This document shows, one piece after another, positions 1 to 7,651 of a stretch of 64,000 nucleotides of DNA. The translations under genes and the position numbers were made by a program. The stretch covers positions 124,001 to 188,000 of the forward strand of contig NZ_JAPFGB010000008.1 of assembly GCF_026241095.1 (NCBI RefSeq), given 5' to 3'. The number at the start of each line of letters is the position of its first letter. Position 1 is the first letter of the stretch. This stretch comes from Saccharopolyspora sp. NFXS83 (GTDB lineage: Bacteria; Actinomycetota; Actinomycetes; Mycobacteriales; Pseudonocardiaceae). A model generated the notes under the pieces. It had not been told where the DNA came from. It ran no database searches and worked only from the letters and a program-made list of their open reading frames with translations.

Positions 1-2
1 GC

Positions 3-521
3 GGCGATGGGGTGGCCTTCGACGAACTGGTCCGCAGGCACACCCGCTCCATGTACCGGGTGGCCTACCGGATCCTCAACGACCAGGCCGAAGCCGAGGA
101 CGCGGTGCAGGACGCCTGGGTCTCCGCGTGGCGGTCGCTGTCCCGGTTCCGCGGGGACTCGGCGCCGACGACGTGGCTGTACCGGGTGGTCACCAACGCC
201 GCGCTCGGCCAGGTCCGGCGGCGCAAGAACACGGTCGCGATGGACATCAGCGACGAGTCGCTGAGCCACCTCGTCTCCGACCACGACTCCGGCAACCCCG
301 AAGGTCACGCGGTGCGCGCCGAGGAAGCCGATCTGGTGCACCGCGCCATCGCCACGCTGGAACCGTCCCAGCGGGTGCCGCTGGTGCTGCGCGAGTTCGA
401 GGGCATGTCTTACGAACAGATCGCCGAGGTGCTAGAGGTGAACGTGACGGCGTTGCGATCGCGGCTGCACCGCGCTCGGCTCGCCCTGCTGTCCAGGTTG
501 AAGGAGATGCACCATGGGTGA
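3..521 (+). CDS. ECF-subfamily RNA polymerase sigma factor (5' end outside window)
   Basis: Group IV sigma factor. The open frame runs to the left edge, and the first visible residues (GDGVAFDELVRRH) are typical of the second or third line of an ECF protein, so the true start lies upstream; the GTG at 12 is probably not it. Sigma region 2 covers about residues 4-75 (YRVAYRILND, EDAVQDAWVSAWR, the W-rich stretch ending TTWLYRVVTNAAL). Region 4 covers the last 60 residues, with the helix-turn-helix MSYEQIAEVLEVNVTALRSRLHRAR. The stop overlaps the start of the next gene by 8 bp, so the zinc-finger protein that follows is translationally coupled and is the obvious candidate regulator. Presumed role: directing transcription of an envelope-stress regulon. 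The target promoters are not visible here. Confidence 0.9.
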   Translation, partial: GDGVAFDELVRRHTRSMYRVAYRILNDQAEAEDAVQDAWVSAWRSLSRFRGDSAPTTWLYRVVTNAALGQVRRRKNTVAMDISDESLSHLVSDHDSGNPEGHAVRAEEADLVHRAIATLEPSQRVPLVLREFEGMSYEQIAEVLEVNVTALRSRLHRARLALLSRLKEMHHG

Positions 522-1083
522 GCCTTCCTTCGATCCGGATCACGTGCTGCCCTGCGGCCACACCGTCGGCGAACTCGTCGACCACCTGGCGGGCGACGCC
601 CCCGACGACTTCGCGGCGCACGCGCGGACCTGCCCGCACTGCCGGGCGGAACTCGCCGAACTGGCCCCCGGCGGCTGGGAACCCGTGCGGCGAGCCGCCG
701 AACTCGCCGTCGAACCACCCGAAGGGCTGATATCGCGCACGCTGCTCACGGTGCGCCGGGCGCGCGGCGGCGCCGCCGGTTCTCCGGCGGAAGTGGCCCA
801 GGAGTTCGGGATGCTGCGGGTGACGCCGCAGGCGACTCTGGTGCTGGCTCGCCGGTTGAGCCTGGAACTGCTCGCCGATCGACGCGGCGCTCGGTTGCTG
901 GCCTGCACCGGAGACGTGCACGAGATCCGGCTGGACGTGGTGATCGACTACGGACTGCCTGCTCCTGCGCTGGCCGCGCAACTGCAGGATGATCTGGACC
1001 GGGCTCTGCGGGAGCACCTCGGCGCGGCCGCACCGGCGGTGTGGGTGCGGATCGCCGATGTCGCACCTCCGCAAAGCTCGTGA
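514..1083 (+). CDS. Zinc-finger (ZAS-type) putative anti-sigma protein with Asp23-like C-terminus
   Basis: 189 residues. The N-terminus holds a Cys/His cluster (PCGHTVGELVDHL, then HARTCPHC near residues 31-38), which matches the H-x3-C-x2-C zinc-binding anti-sigma (ZAS) signature. The rest is not a membrane protein. Residues about 125-185 (IRLDVVIDYGLPAPALAAQLQDDLDR...VWVRIADV) follow the beta-alpha pattern of Asp23/Gls24 proteins, whose genes come next. It starts inside the ECF sigma gene, so the two are co-translated. Inference: a soluble redox- or metal-sensing anti-sigma factor whose tail may dock onto Asp23-family partners. The ZAS domain is seen in the sequence. The Asp23-like assignment is a pattern judgement that a profile search should test. 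Confidence 0.7.
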   Translation: MGEPSFDPDHVLPCGHTVGELVDHLAGDAPDDFAAHARTCPHCRAELAELAPGGWEPVRRAAELAVEPPEGLISRTLLTVRRARGGAAGSPAEVAQEFGMLRVTPQATLVLARRLSLELLADRRGARLLACTGDVHEIRLDVVIDYGLPAPALAAQLQDDLDRALREHLGAAAPAVWVRIADVAPPQSS

Positions 1084-1234
1084 TCAGCCCAATAAAGTGA
1101 CTTGCGTCATAGTTCCGCGATGTTCGGGGATCACGGACATCTGATCTTTCGTCCCGGACTTCGCAGGCCGACCCGGTCACTGCGATGACGCACACGGCGA
1201 CAACAAGGATCTTCGCAGGGGAAGGAGCCCTTTC

Positions 1235-1780
1235 ATGGCCCAGACGAGCGGTACGTCCACGCCGAGCACCGAGGCCCAGAGCGGGGCCGCTCCGTCCGGC
1301 GGCGGCAAGGGCCTCGCCACCGGCGGCAGCGGCAGCACCCCCGCCCGGCTCGCCGACGACACCACGCAGGGCAAGACGACGATCGCCGCCTCCGTGGTGC
1401 AGAAGATCGCCGGCATCGCCGCGCGGGAGATCTCCGGCGTGCACGCCATGGGCGGTGGCGTCTCGCGCGCCTTCGGCGCCATCCGCGAACGCATCCCCGG
1501 TGGCGGCGGCAGCAGCTCCAGCACCACCTCCGGTGTGCAGGTCGAGGTCGGCGAGAAGCAGGCCGCGATCGACCTGGACATCGTCGTCGAGTACGGCGCC
1601 TCCATCGTCGAGCTGGCCCGCGCCGTGCGCCGCAACGTCATCACCGGCGTCGAGCGGATGACGGGCCTCGAGGTCATCGAGGTCAACATCGCGGTCAACG
1701 ACATCCACCTCCCGTCGGAGGACGACGAGGACAACGGCAACGGCGGCCAGAGCACCGGCGCCTCGTCCCGAGTGGAGTGA
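1235..1780 (+). CDS. Asp23/Gls24 family envelope stress response protein
   Basis: 181 residues. The first 50 are low-complexity (Ser/Gly/Thr/Ala). The Asp23 core then follows: KTTIAASVVQKIAGIAAREISGVHAMG, a Gly/Ser linker, VEVGEKQAAIDLDIVVEYG, a helix with ELARAVRRNVITGVERM, and the final strand VIEVNIAVNDIHLP. Asp23 proteins are abundant membrane-associated proteins induced by alkaline or envelope stress; in staphylococci they are held at the membrane by AmaP, and an AmaP-like gene lies downstream at 3718. The ATG is preceded by a good ribosome site (GGGAAGGAG at about 1219-1227). A 151-bp gap separates it from the zinc-finger gene, so it may have its own promoter. Confidence 0.9.
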   Translation: MAQTSGTSTPSTEAQSGAAPSGGGKGLATGGSGSTPARLADDTTQGKTTIAASVVQKIAGIAAREISGVHAMGGGVSRAFGAIRERIPGGGGSSSSTTSGVQVEVGEKQAAIDLDIVVEYGASIVELARAVRRNVITGVERMTGLEVIEVNIAVNDIHLPSEDDEDNGNGGQSTGASSRVE

Positions 1781-1785
1781 GAACG

Positions 1786-1820
1786 CGCGTGGTCCCGGCT
1801 ACCCCGACCGGGACCACGCG
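1786..1820. terminator. Intergenic hairpin, possible attenuator/terminator
   Basis: A perfect 13-bp stem (CGCGTGGTCCCGG / CCGGGACCACGCG) with a 9-nt loop lies directly after the first Asp23 gene and before the next gene of the same operon. There is no U-tract, so it may only lower expression of downstream genes or protect the 3' end of the first Asp23 mRNA. Confidence 0.6.
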
Positions 1821-1855
1821 TCCCCCGTCCCGGCCAGCTCTCGAAGGACACCGAC

Positions 1856-2224
1856 ATGACCGAATCCGCTCCCGGTGACCGCGGCCGGAAAACCCCCGAA
1901 GGCGACGAACAGCTCGCCGACCGGATCGCCGAAGCGGTCCGCACCCACCCGGCGGTCGCTCGGCTGGACGGTGGCGTGCACGGCACCATCGCCGCCTACC
2001 TTCCCGGCCGCCAGGTCACCGGGGTGCGCGCGAGCGGCGCCGGTGAGCCCGTGGAGGTCGGCGTGGTGCTGCGCATGACCGGTCCGCTGCCGGAGATCGT
2101 GGCCGCGCTGCGGCAGCGGGTGCTCGCCGTGACCGGTCCGGTCCCGGTCGACATCACCGTCGTTGACGTGATCACCGCCGAAGAAGCCGACGCCCCCGGC
2201 GGAAGCGAGGCACACGGCCGATGA
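1856..2224 (+). CDS. Small Asp23-like protein
   Basis: 122 residues. The N-terminus is charged (DRGRKTPEGDEQLADRIAEAVRTHP). The rest has an Asp23-like order of elements: VARLDGGVHGTIAAYLPGRQVTGVRA, a strand with VEVGVVLRMTGPLPEIVAALRQRV, and a final strand VDITVVDVITAEE. It lacks the longer linkers of the neighbouring paralogues. It overlaps the next gene by 4 bp (ATGA), so translation is coupled. Likely an accessory member of the Asp23 envelope-stress system, possibly a partner subunit. The family assignment rests on context and secondary-structure pattern. No catalytic residues are apparent. Confidence 0.7.
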   Translation: MTESAPGDRGRKTPEGDEQLADRIAEAVRTHPAVARLDGGVHGTIAAYLPGRQVTGVRASGAGEPVEVGVVLRMTGPLPEIVAALRQRVLAVTGPVPVDITVVDVITAEEADAPGGSEAHGR

Positions 2225-2523
2225 CGGGTACGCCGGACGACGACGCGCAGGCCCGCCTGCGCGCGTTCGTCCGCGCCCACCACCCCGATGTGGGCGGCGA
2301 CCCCGAGACCTTCGCCGCGGGCCTCGCGGAACTGCGCGCCCGCCGCGACGCGGCCACCCGAGCTCCCGGCTCCACCGCTCCGAACCGCGGCCAGCCCCGG
2401 AACCGACCGCCGGACCGCTACGACGCGCCGGTGGTCATCGTGCCCGGTGAGCACGGGCTGCACGGCGTGCTGCGCCGGATCCGGATCTGGCGGCTGCGGA
2501 AACGCCGCAGCCGCGTGCGGTGA
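2221..2523 (+). CDS. Small basic protein with a truncated J-domain (HPD motif)
   Basis: 100 residues. Residues about 10-45 read RLRAFVRAHHPDVGGDPETFAAGLAELRARR, which is helix II, the HPD loop and helix III of a DnaJ domain, without a clear helix I or helix IV. The remainder is Arg/Pro-rich and disordered, ending in a very basic tail (RIRIWRLRKRRSRVR) that could bind nucleic acid or acidic lipids. It overlaps the previous gene by 4 bp and sits in the middle of the Asp23 operon. J-domain proteins stimulate DnaK through HPD. Whether this minimal form can do so is inference. The pattern is clear, but the family is not one I can name. Confidence 0.65.
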   Translation: MTGTPDDDAQARLRAFVRAHHPDVGGDPETFAAGLAELRARRDAATRAPGSTAPNRGQPRNRPPDRYDAPVVIVPGEHGLHGVLRRIRIWRLRKRRSRVR

Positions 2524-2590
2524 TCGTTCCACCTGCCGATGATGTGCCAGCCGACGAACGGCCCACCCAGTCAGGAAGGTTTCTCCCACG

Positions 2591-2770
2591 ATGAACGCAA
2601 CACAGTCCGGCCTGTTCGCCGGCCTCCTCCTCGGTGTGGCCGCCGCACTCGGGGGTTTCACCGGTTTCCTCATCGCCCTGGTGCTCGGGGCGATCGGCTT
2701 GCTCGTCGGCCGCGTCCTGGACGGTGAGCTGGAGATCGGCGACTTCCTCGGCCGGGGCAAGGACCGATGA
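2591..2770 (+). CDS. DUF2273-like small membrane protein
   Basis: 59 residues, short enough to be missed by automated ORF calling. It has two short hydrophobic segments (SGLFAGLLLGVAAALGGF and TGFLIALVLGAIGLLVGRVL) followed by an acidic amphipathic end (DGELEIGDFLGRGKDR). Small hydrophobic proteins of the DUF2273 type recur next to Asp23 and AmaP genes in actinobacteria and firmicutes, which supports the call. A ribosome site (AGGAAGG) lies about 13 nt before the ATG. It overlaps the next Asp23 gene by 4 bp (ATGA). Expected to sit in the cytoplasmic membrane and help anchor Asp23 proteins. Confidence 0.75.
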   Translation: MNATQSGLFAGLLLGVAAALGGFTGFLIALVLGAIGLLVGRVLDGELEIGDFLGRGKDR

Positions 2771-3180
2771 GCGCCCCCGCCACCGAGCGGGCCAGGGCCG
2801 CCGAGCCCGCCACCGAGAAGACCTCCGGAACCGATGAGGCCGCCGACCGCGGCGAGCTCACCATCGACCGGACGGTGCTGCGCAAGATCGCCGAGCACGC
2901 TGCGGACGGCGCCTCCGGGACCACCCGGGCGCCTCGGCGGATCGCCGGAGTCGGCGTCGGCACCCAGGGCTCCAGCGCCCGGCTGACCGGCCCCGACCGG
3001 GAACTCCAGGTCCGGCTGGACCTGGCGGTGCGCTACCCCGCCCCGGTGCGCGAGACGGTGCGCGCGGTGCGCGAACGCGTCCGCCACGAGCTGGACCGGC
3101 TCGCCGGCTGCCGGGTCGCCTCCGTCGAGGTCGTCGTGTCCGCCCTGGTGCCCGCCCCGAAACGAGACCGAGTGGAGTGA
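2767..3180 (+). CDS. Asp23/Gls24 family envelope stress response protein (second copy)
   Basis: 137 residues. After a 35-residue charged leader, the Asp23 core is present: LTIDRTVLRKIAEHAADGASGTTRAPRR, GVGTQGSSARL, the strand LQVRLDLAVRYPAPVRETVRAVRERVRHELDRLAG, and CRVASVEVVVSALVP. The core resembles the copy at 1235 but is more basic. It begins inside the stop of the DUF2273 gene and is followed 4 bp later by the next gene, so it belongs to one transcript. Likely a membrane-associated structural or stress protein. Paralogous Asp23 copies may form mixed assemblies (inference). Confidence 0.88.
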   Translation: MSAPATERARAAEPATEKTSGTDEAADRGELTIDRTVLRKIAEHAADGASGTTRAPRRIAGVGVGTQGSSARLTGPDRELQVRLDLAVRYPAPVRETVRAVRERVRHELDRLAGCRVASVEVVVSALVPAPKRDRVE

Positions 3181-3184
3181 GCCC

Positions 3185-3718
3185 GTGCGTGCCGTTGTTC
3201 GTTTGATCACCGCCGTGGCCGGGCTGATCGCCCTCGCCGCGGGTGTGCTGCTGATCGTGGAAGCCATCGGGGCCTGGGTTCGACCCGGCGCCGGCGGAGT
3301 GCTGGTGCCCTGGTCGCCGGCCGGATCCGCGCTGCGCGGGCTGAGCTGGCAGGACGTCGCGACGCGTGTTGCCGCCGCCGTGGCGGCGCTGCTCGGCCTG
3401 ATCCTGCTGCTGGCGGCGGCCCGCTCCGGGCGCAGCGAAGTGCGGCTGCTGGACCCGGCCCCCGAGGTCACCGTGACCACCGACCCGCGGTCGCTGGCGC
3501 GGCTGGTCGGTCACCGGGTGCGCGCGGAGGACGGGGTGTCCGGCGCCTCGGTCACCGCGGACCGCCGCCGGGTGAAGGTGAAGGCCCACAGCCGATTCCG
3601 GACCGTCGGCGACCTCCGGGACCGGGTGTCGAAGATCGCCGCGTCCGCCGTCGGCGACCTGCCGTTGCAGCGCCGGCCCCGAGTGTCGGTGTCGGTCTCC
3701 CCCGCGAAGGAGCGGTGA
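3185..3718 (+). CDS. DUF6286-like membrane protein of the Asp23 operon
   Basis: 177 residues starting at a GTG. Two transmembrane helices are visible, at about residues 8-28 (LITAVAGLIALAAGVLLIVEAIGAW) and 62-82 (VAAAVAALLGLILLLAAA). A cytoplasmic domain then follows with the alternating pattern VTVTTDPRSLARLVGHRVRAEDGVSGASVTADRRRVKVKAHS, which resembles the Asp23/AmaP soluble fold. Streptomyces Asp23 clusters carry a similar two-helix protein annotated DUF6286. The stop overlaps the start of the AmaP-like gene. Probable role: membrane anchor or partner for the Asp23 proteins. DUF number given from memory. Confidence 0.75.
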   Translation: MRAVVRLITAVAGLIALAAGVLLIVEAIGAWVRPGAGGVLVPWSPAGSALRGLSWQDVATRVAAAVAALLGLILLLAAARSGRSEVRLLDPAPEVTVTTDPRSLARLVGHRVRAEDGVSGASVTADRRRVKVKAHSRFRTVGDLRDRVSKIAASAVGDLPLQRRPRVSVSVSPAKER

Positions 3719-4368
3719 TGTCCCGAGAAGCCACTGCCACCGCCGAGAAGCCCGCCTCGTCCTCGGCGTCCTCGGCCCGGCCCAGCCGCACGGCGATCGG
3801 CCGATCGCTCGGTTTCGAACGTGCGCTGCTCACGGTGCTCGGGCTGGTGCTGCTGCTCGCCGGGCTGCTGGCGCTCGTCGTCGGCGCGGGCTGGCTCGGC
3901 CGGTTCCGCGCGCAACGCTCGGTGCTGGACCCGATGGTCACCCAGTGGATCACCGGACACCGACCGCTCACCTGCGCGGTGGCGATCGTGGTGGGGATCG
4001 TGCTGGCGCTGCTGGGGATCTGGTGGCTGCTGCGGGCGCTGCGCCCCGAAGGGCGTCCCGACCTGCAACTGCACGGCGACTCCGAGGGGTCGGCGACGAT
4101 CACCTCCAGCGCGCTGACCGAGGCCGTGCGCGCCGACGCGGAGAGCGTCACCGGCGTGACCCGCGCCAAGGTGCGGATGGCGGGCACGGCCCAGCGACCG
4201 AACGTGCGGCTCACGCTCGCGCTGCAGGAGGGCACCAACGTGCGGCACGTGTGGGAGGAACTGGACGACAAGGTCCTCTCCCGCGCCCGCCGCGCCCTCG
4301 AAGTGGAAGCGATGCCGACGGCGGTCCGCCTCCAGCTGGACCGGGCGGCGCGCCAGCGCGTGCGCTGA
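3718..4368 (+). CDS. AmaP-like alkaline shock response membrane anchor protein
   Basis: 216 residues from the ATG at 3718, whose A is the last base of the upstream stop; a GTG at 3715 is an alternative. Two helices lie near residues 37-62 (ALLTVLGLVLLLAGLLALVVGAGWLG) and 85-106 (CAVAIVVGIVLALLGIWWLLRAL), followed by a soluble Asp23-like domain (SATITSSALTEAVRADAESVTGVTRAKVRMAG...VRLTLALQEGTNVRHVWEELDDKVLSRARRAL). In Staphylococcus AmaP anchors Asp23 to the membrane. The same topology and the operon position at the end of an Asp23 cluster support that role here. It is the last gene of the operon; the next gene is an unrelated DNA ligase. Confidence 0.82.
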   Translation: MSREATATAEKPASSSASSARPSRTAIGRSLGFERALLTVLGLVLLLAGLLALVVGAGWLGRFRAQRSVLDPMVTQWITGHRPLTCAVAIVVGIVLALLGIWWLLRALRPEGRPDLQLHGDSEGSATITSSALTEAVRADAESVTGVTRAKVRMAGTAQRPNVRLTLALQEGTNVRHVWEELDDKVLSRARRALEVEAMPTAVRLQLDRAARQRVR

Positions 4369-4454
4369 GGTCCCGCGCTGACCGACCCACCGCGCGGGTC
4401 GAGCCGAACTCGCGGAACGTACTGGGCATCGACCGCACCCTCCGGGAGGTTCTG

Positions 4455-5555
4455 GTGGCGTTGAACGTGCATCCGCCGGTGAAACCGATGCTCGCCGGCC
4501 CGGTCGACGGCATCCCCGACCGGGCCGGGATGTGCTTCGAGCCGAAGTGGGACGGGTTCCGCTGCCTGGTGTTCGCCGATCCGGGCGAGGCCGAACCCGT
4601 CGTGCTGCAGTCCCGGACGGGCAAGTCGCTCAACCGGTACTTCCCGGAGGTGCTCAGCGCCGTCGAGGACCGGTTGCGGCGTCCTGCGGTGCTCGACGGC
4701 GAGCTCGTCGTGGTCCGCTCCGACGAGCACGGCGAGCGGCTCGACTGGGACGCCCTGGGCGAGCGGATCCATCCCGCGGCCAGCCGGGTCCGGACGCTCG
4801 CGGAGCGGACTCCGGCCCGGTTCATCGCCTTCGACCTGCTCGCCCTCGACGACGCGGACCTGCGCGAGCAGCCGTTCTCCGAGCGCAGGCACCGCTTGGA
4901 CTCGCTGGAGCTGACCGGCCCCGAGCTGCTCACGACCCCCATGACCACGGACCGCGCCACGGCGGCCGAGTGGTTCCGGGTCTTCGAAGGCGCGGGGCTC
5001 GACGGCATCATCGGCAAGGACGCCGAAGCCCCCTACCTGCCCGGCAAGCGCACCATGCTCAAGATCAAGCACGCGCGCACCGCGGACTGCGTCGTCGCCG
5101 GGCTGCGCTGGCACACCGGCACCGAGCCCGGCACCGCCGTCGGTTCCCTGCTGCTCGGGTTGCACGACGACCAGGGCGTGCTGCACCACGTGGGCGTGGT
5201 GGGCGCCTTCCCCGCCGCGCAGCGCCGCGAGCTCGCCGCCGAGCTGACCCCGCTGCGCACCGACGGCGAACACCCGTGGGCCGGCGACCACGCCGCCGAC
5301 GGCCGCAGGCTGCCCGGTTCGATCAACCGCTGGCGCAGCTCCGAACAACCGTGGCAGCCGTTGCGCCCGGAGCGGGTCGTCGAAGTCGCCTACGACCACA
5401 CCGAAGGCGCGGTGCCGTCCCGGTTCCGCCACACCACGCAGTTCGTGCGGTGGCGCCCCGACCGCGACCCGGGCTCCTGCCGCTACGACCAGCTGGACGA
5501 GCCCACCCGCTACGACCTGGACGCGGTGCTGCGCGGCGAGGCCGGCCGGAGCTGA
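4455..5555 (+). CDS. ligC: ATP-dependent DNA ligase (LigC type)
   Basis: 366 residues, close to mycobacterial LigC (about 360). Nucleotidyltransferase motif I is EPKWDGFR with the adenylated lysine at residue 31. Further motifs are visible: SRTGKSLNRYFPEV (motif Ia region), the DGELVV glutamate, FDLLAL, GLDGIIGKD and the motif V lysines in MLKIKHARTADCVVAG. An OB-fold domain follows, and the end VVEVAYDHTEG...FRHTTQFVRWRPDR is typical of LigC. Enzymes of this family seal nicks as backup or end-joining ligases. The GTG at 4455 is chosen because GGAGGT lies 4 bp upstream; the longer open frame to the left overlaps AmaP. In mycobacteria ligC sits beside a polymerase-domain gene; here that partner is 21 kb away at 26517. 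Confidence 0.9.
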   Translation: MALNVHPPVKPMLAGPVDGIPDRAGMCFEPKWDGFRCLVFADPGEAEPVVLQSRTGKSLNRYFPEVLSAVEDRLRRPAVLDGELVVVRSDEHGERLDWDALGERIHPAASRVRTLAERTPARFIAFDLLALDDADLREQPFSERRHRLDSLELTGPELLTTPMTTDRATAAEWFRVFEGAGLDGIIGKDAEAPYLPGKRTMLKIKHARTADCVVAGLRWHTGTEPGTAVGSLLLGLHDDQGVLHHVGVVGAFPAAQRRELAAELTPLRTDGEHPWAGDHAADGRRLPGSINRWRSSEQPWQPLRPERVVEVAYDHTEGAVPSRFRHTTQFVRWRPDRDPGSCRYDQLDEPTRYDLDAVLRGEAGRS

Positions 5556-5610
5556 AGCCCGGGTCCCCGGTGTCTTCCGGACAACCGCCCCGGCCGCGAT
5601 CCCGCCCCGG

Positions 5611-5616
5611 TACCGT
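5611..5616 (+). promoter_or_regulatory. -10 box for leaderless ketopantoate reductase gene
   Basis: TACCGT ends 8 nt before the GTG at 5625, with no Shine-Dalgarno sequence in between. This spacing places the transcription start at or next to the start codon, as in actinobacterial leaderless mRNAs. Confidence 0.5.
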
Positions 5617-5624
5617 CACGTTCC

Positions 5625-6512
5625 GTGCGAGCTCAACGAATCGCCGTGATCGGGGGCGGCGCCGTCGGCGGCGCGCTGGCCGCCGCGGCGCAGGACACCG
5701 GTCACGAGGTCGTGCTGTGCGTGCGCACCCCGTTCGAGGTGCTGGTCCTCGACACCCCCGACGGGCGCCGCGAAGTACCGATGCCGATCATCACCGATCC
5801 CGCCCAGGCCGGTCCGGTCGATTGGGTGCTGGTGACGACCAAGGTCCAGGACGTCGGCGGCACCGGAGCCTGGCTGCGGGCGTTCGACGCCGAGAACACC
5901 CCGGTGGTGGCCGTGCAGAACGGCGTGGAGCACCACGATTCGCTCGCACCGCTGCTCGCGCGCTCACCCGTGCTTCCCGCGCTGCTCTACGGCGGCACCG
6001 AACGCGTCCGGGCCGGACACGTGCGCAGACACTCCGCGAAGCTGCGCATGGTGGTGCCCGCCGGGACGCTCGGCGAGCGGCTCACGGCGGTGCTCAGCGA
6101 CCCGGAGGTCACCGCCACCGACGACTTCCGCACCGATGCCTGGCGCAAGATGCTCACCAACTTGGCCGCCAACCCGATCTCGGCGCTGACCATGCGGCGG
6201 CTCGACGTGTTCGCCGACGGGGAGGTGATGGCGCTGGCGAAGGCCGTGGTGGCCGAGGGCGTCGAGGTGGGCAGGGCCGAAGGAGCAGTGCTCGGGACCA
6301 CCGACGCCGAACAGGCCATCAAGGCGTTCGAAGTGCTCGCCCCCGGGACCGGGACCTCGATGCTCTACGACCGGGAAGCCGGGCTGCGCACCGAGCACGA
6401 GCACATCACGGGCGCACTGGTGCGGGCCGCACGGCGCCACGGCATCCCCGTTCCCCGCAACGAAACCCTGCTGACCTTGCTGCGCGCCCTCCCGGAGAAC
6501 GCTCGCCGCTGA
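5625..6512 (+). CDS. 2-dehydropantoate 2-reductase family protein
   Basis: 295 residues. The Rossmann start is RIAVIGGGAVGGALAAAAQDTGHEV, followed by VDWVLVTTKVQDV and VAVQNGVEH, typical of the ApbA/PanE family. The C-terminal domain has WRKMLTNLAANPISALTMR, which contains the lysine and asparagine used by PanE for substrate binding and catalysis, and ends with a helical repeat including ITGALVRAARRHGIPVPRNETLL. PanE reduces ketopantoate to pantoate with NADPH in coenzyme A synthesis. Paralogues with other 2-keto substrates are common in actinomycetes, so no symbol is given. It is probably leaderless and converges on the exporter gene at 6520. Confidence 0.85.
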   Translation: MRAQRIAVIGGGAVGGALAAAAQDTGHEVVLCVRTPFEVLVLDTPDGRREVPMPIITDPAQAGPVDWVLVTTKVQDVGGTGAWLRAFDAENTPVVAVQNGVEHHDSLAPLLARSPVLPALLYGGTERVRAGHVRRHSAKLRMVVPAGTLGERLTAVLSDPEVTATDDFRTDAWRKMLTNLAANPISALTMRRLDVFADGEVMALAKAVVAEGVEVGRAEGAVLGTTDAEQAIKAFEVLAPGTGTSMLYDREAGLRTEHEHITGALVRAARRHGIPVPRNETLLTLLRALPENARR

Positions 6513-6519
6513 CCGGCCG

Positions 6520-7422
6520 CTACTGGGCGCGAGTCGCGCCGATGGAGGCCAGCACCACGCAGCTGATGGCCAGCCACTGCACCACGCTGAGCGCCTCGTG
6601 CAGCACCAGCAGGCCGGCGACCGCCGCGACCGCCGGCTCCAGGCTCATCAGCACGCCGAACACCCGCGGCGGCATCCGCCGCAGCGCCTCCAGCTCCAGC
6701 GAGTACGGCACCACCGAGGACATCAGGGCCACCACCAGGCCCGCGACGAGCACGGCCGGGGACAGCAGCTCCGCGCCGCCGCCCGAGATCCCGAACGGCA
6801 GCGCCACCAGCGCGGCGAACGCCATGCCGAGCGCGAGGCCGTTCCCGCCGCTGGTGTGCTGCCCCAGCTTCGCGCCCAGCAGGATGTAGGACGCCCACAG
6901 CACGGCGGCGGCCAGCGCGAACCCGACCCCCACCGGGTCCAGGCCGCCCTCAACGCGGGACAGCAGCAGCACCCCGAGCCCGGCGAGCACCGCCCACACC
7001 AGGTCCAGCTTCCGCCGCGAACCGAACACGGCCACGCTCAGCGGACCCAGGAACTCGATGGTCACCGCCACACCGAGCGGAATGCGGTCGATCGCCTGGT
7101 AGAGGCAGATGTTCATCGCGGCCAGCACCGCGCCGTACCCGGCGACCACGAGCAGCGTCGTGCGGTCCAAGCGCAGCGAGGGGCGCCAGATCACCAGCAG
7201 CACCAGCGCCGCGAACAGCAGCCGCAGCGTGACCACGCCGGACGCGCCCGCCAGCGCGAACAGCTGCTTGGCGAACGCGGCGCCGACCTGCAGGCTGATC
7301 ACGCCCAGCAGCACCAGCACCGGGGGCGGGACGGCGCCGAACCCGCGCGCCAGGACCGGTTGCACACCGGTCCACATCGGCCGTCCGCTCGACGACGCAC
7401 CGTCCATGTTCACCGCGACCAC
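6520..7422 (-). CDS. EamA/RhaT-family (DMT) transporter
   Basis: 300 residues with about ten hydrophobic helices arranged as two EamA repeats (for example PPPVLVLLGVISLQVGAAFAKQLF and ALAAAVLWASYILLGAKLG). DMT proteins of this size, such as the RhtA type, export amino acids or other small metabolites. The start is set at the GTG at 7422 because AGGAGGAG precedes it by 7 nt; the open frame extends 42 codons further but without membrane character. It is divergent from the lipoprotein gene at 7652 and converges with the reductase at 6512. The substrate cannot be read from sequence. Confidence 0.83.
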   Translation of the reverse strand: MVAVNMDGASSSGRPMWTGVQPVLARGFGAVPPPVLVLLGVISLQVGAAFAKQLFALAGASGVVTLRLLFAALVLLVIWRPSLRLDRTTLLVVAGYGAVLAAMNICLYQAIDRIPLGVAVTIEFLGPLSVAVFGSRRKLDLVWAVLAGLGVLLLSRVEGGLDPVGVGFALAAAVLWASYILLGAKLGQHTSGGNGLALGMAFAALVALPFGISGGGAELLSPAVLVAGLVVALMSSVVPYSLELEALRRMPPRVFGVLMSLEPAVAAVAGLLVLHEALSVVQWLAISCVVLASIGATRAQ

Positions 7423-7651
7423 GCCTGCTCCTCCTGTTCCCGGCCGGGCACGCGCCCGGTCCGTCCACTCCCCTGTACCCGGCACCGCCGTCGTGCTCGC
7501 CGGTACGAGAACCCGGCGAACCGTAGCCGTCGGCTCCACCCCGCCCAACCGGATTGCGACGAGTCCCGCACCGCGCGCGGCCCCCTCACCTCGGACACAC
7601 GCCGATCATGCGATGCTCAGCGCAGGATCCGCCCACGCAGAGGGAGCAGTC

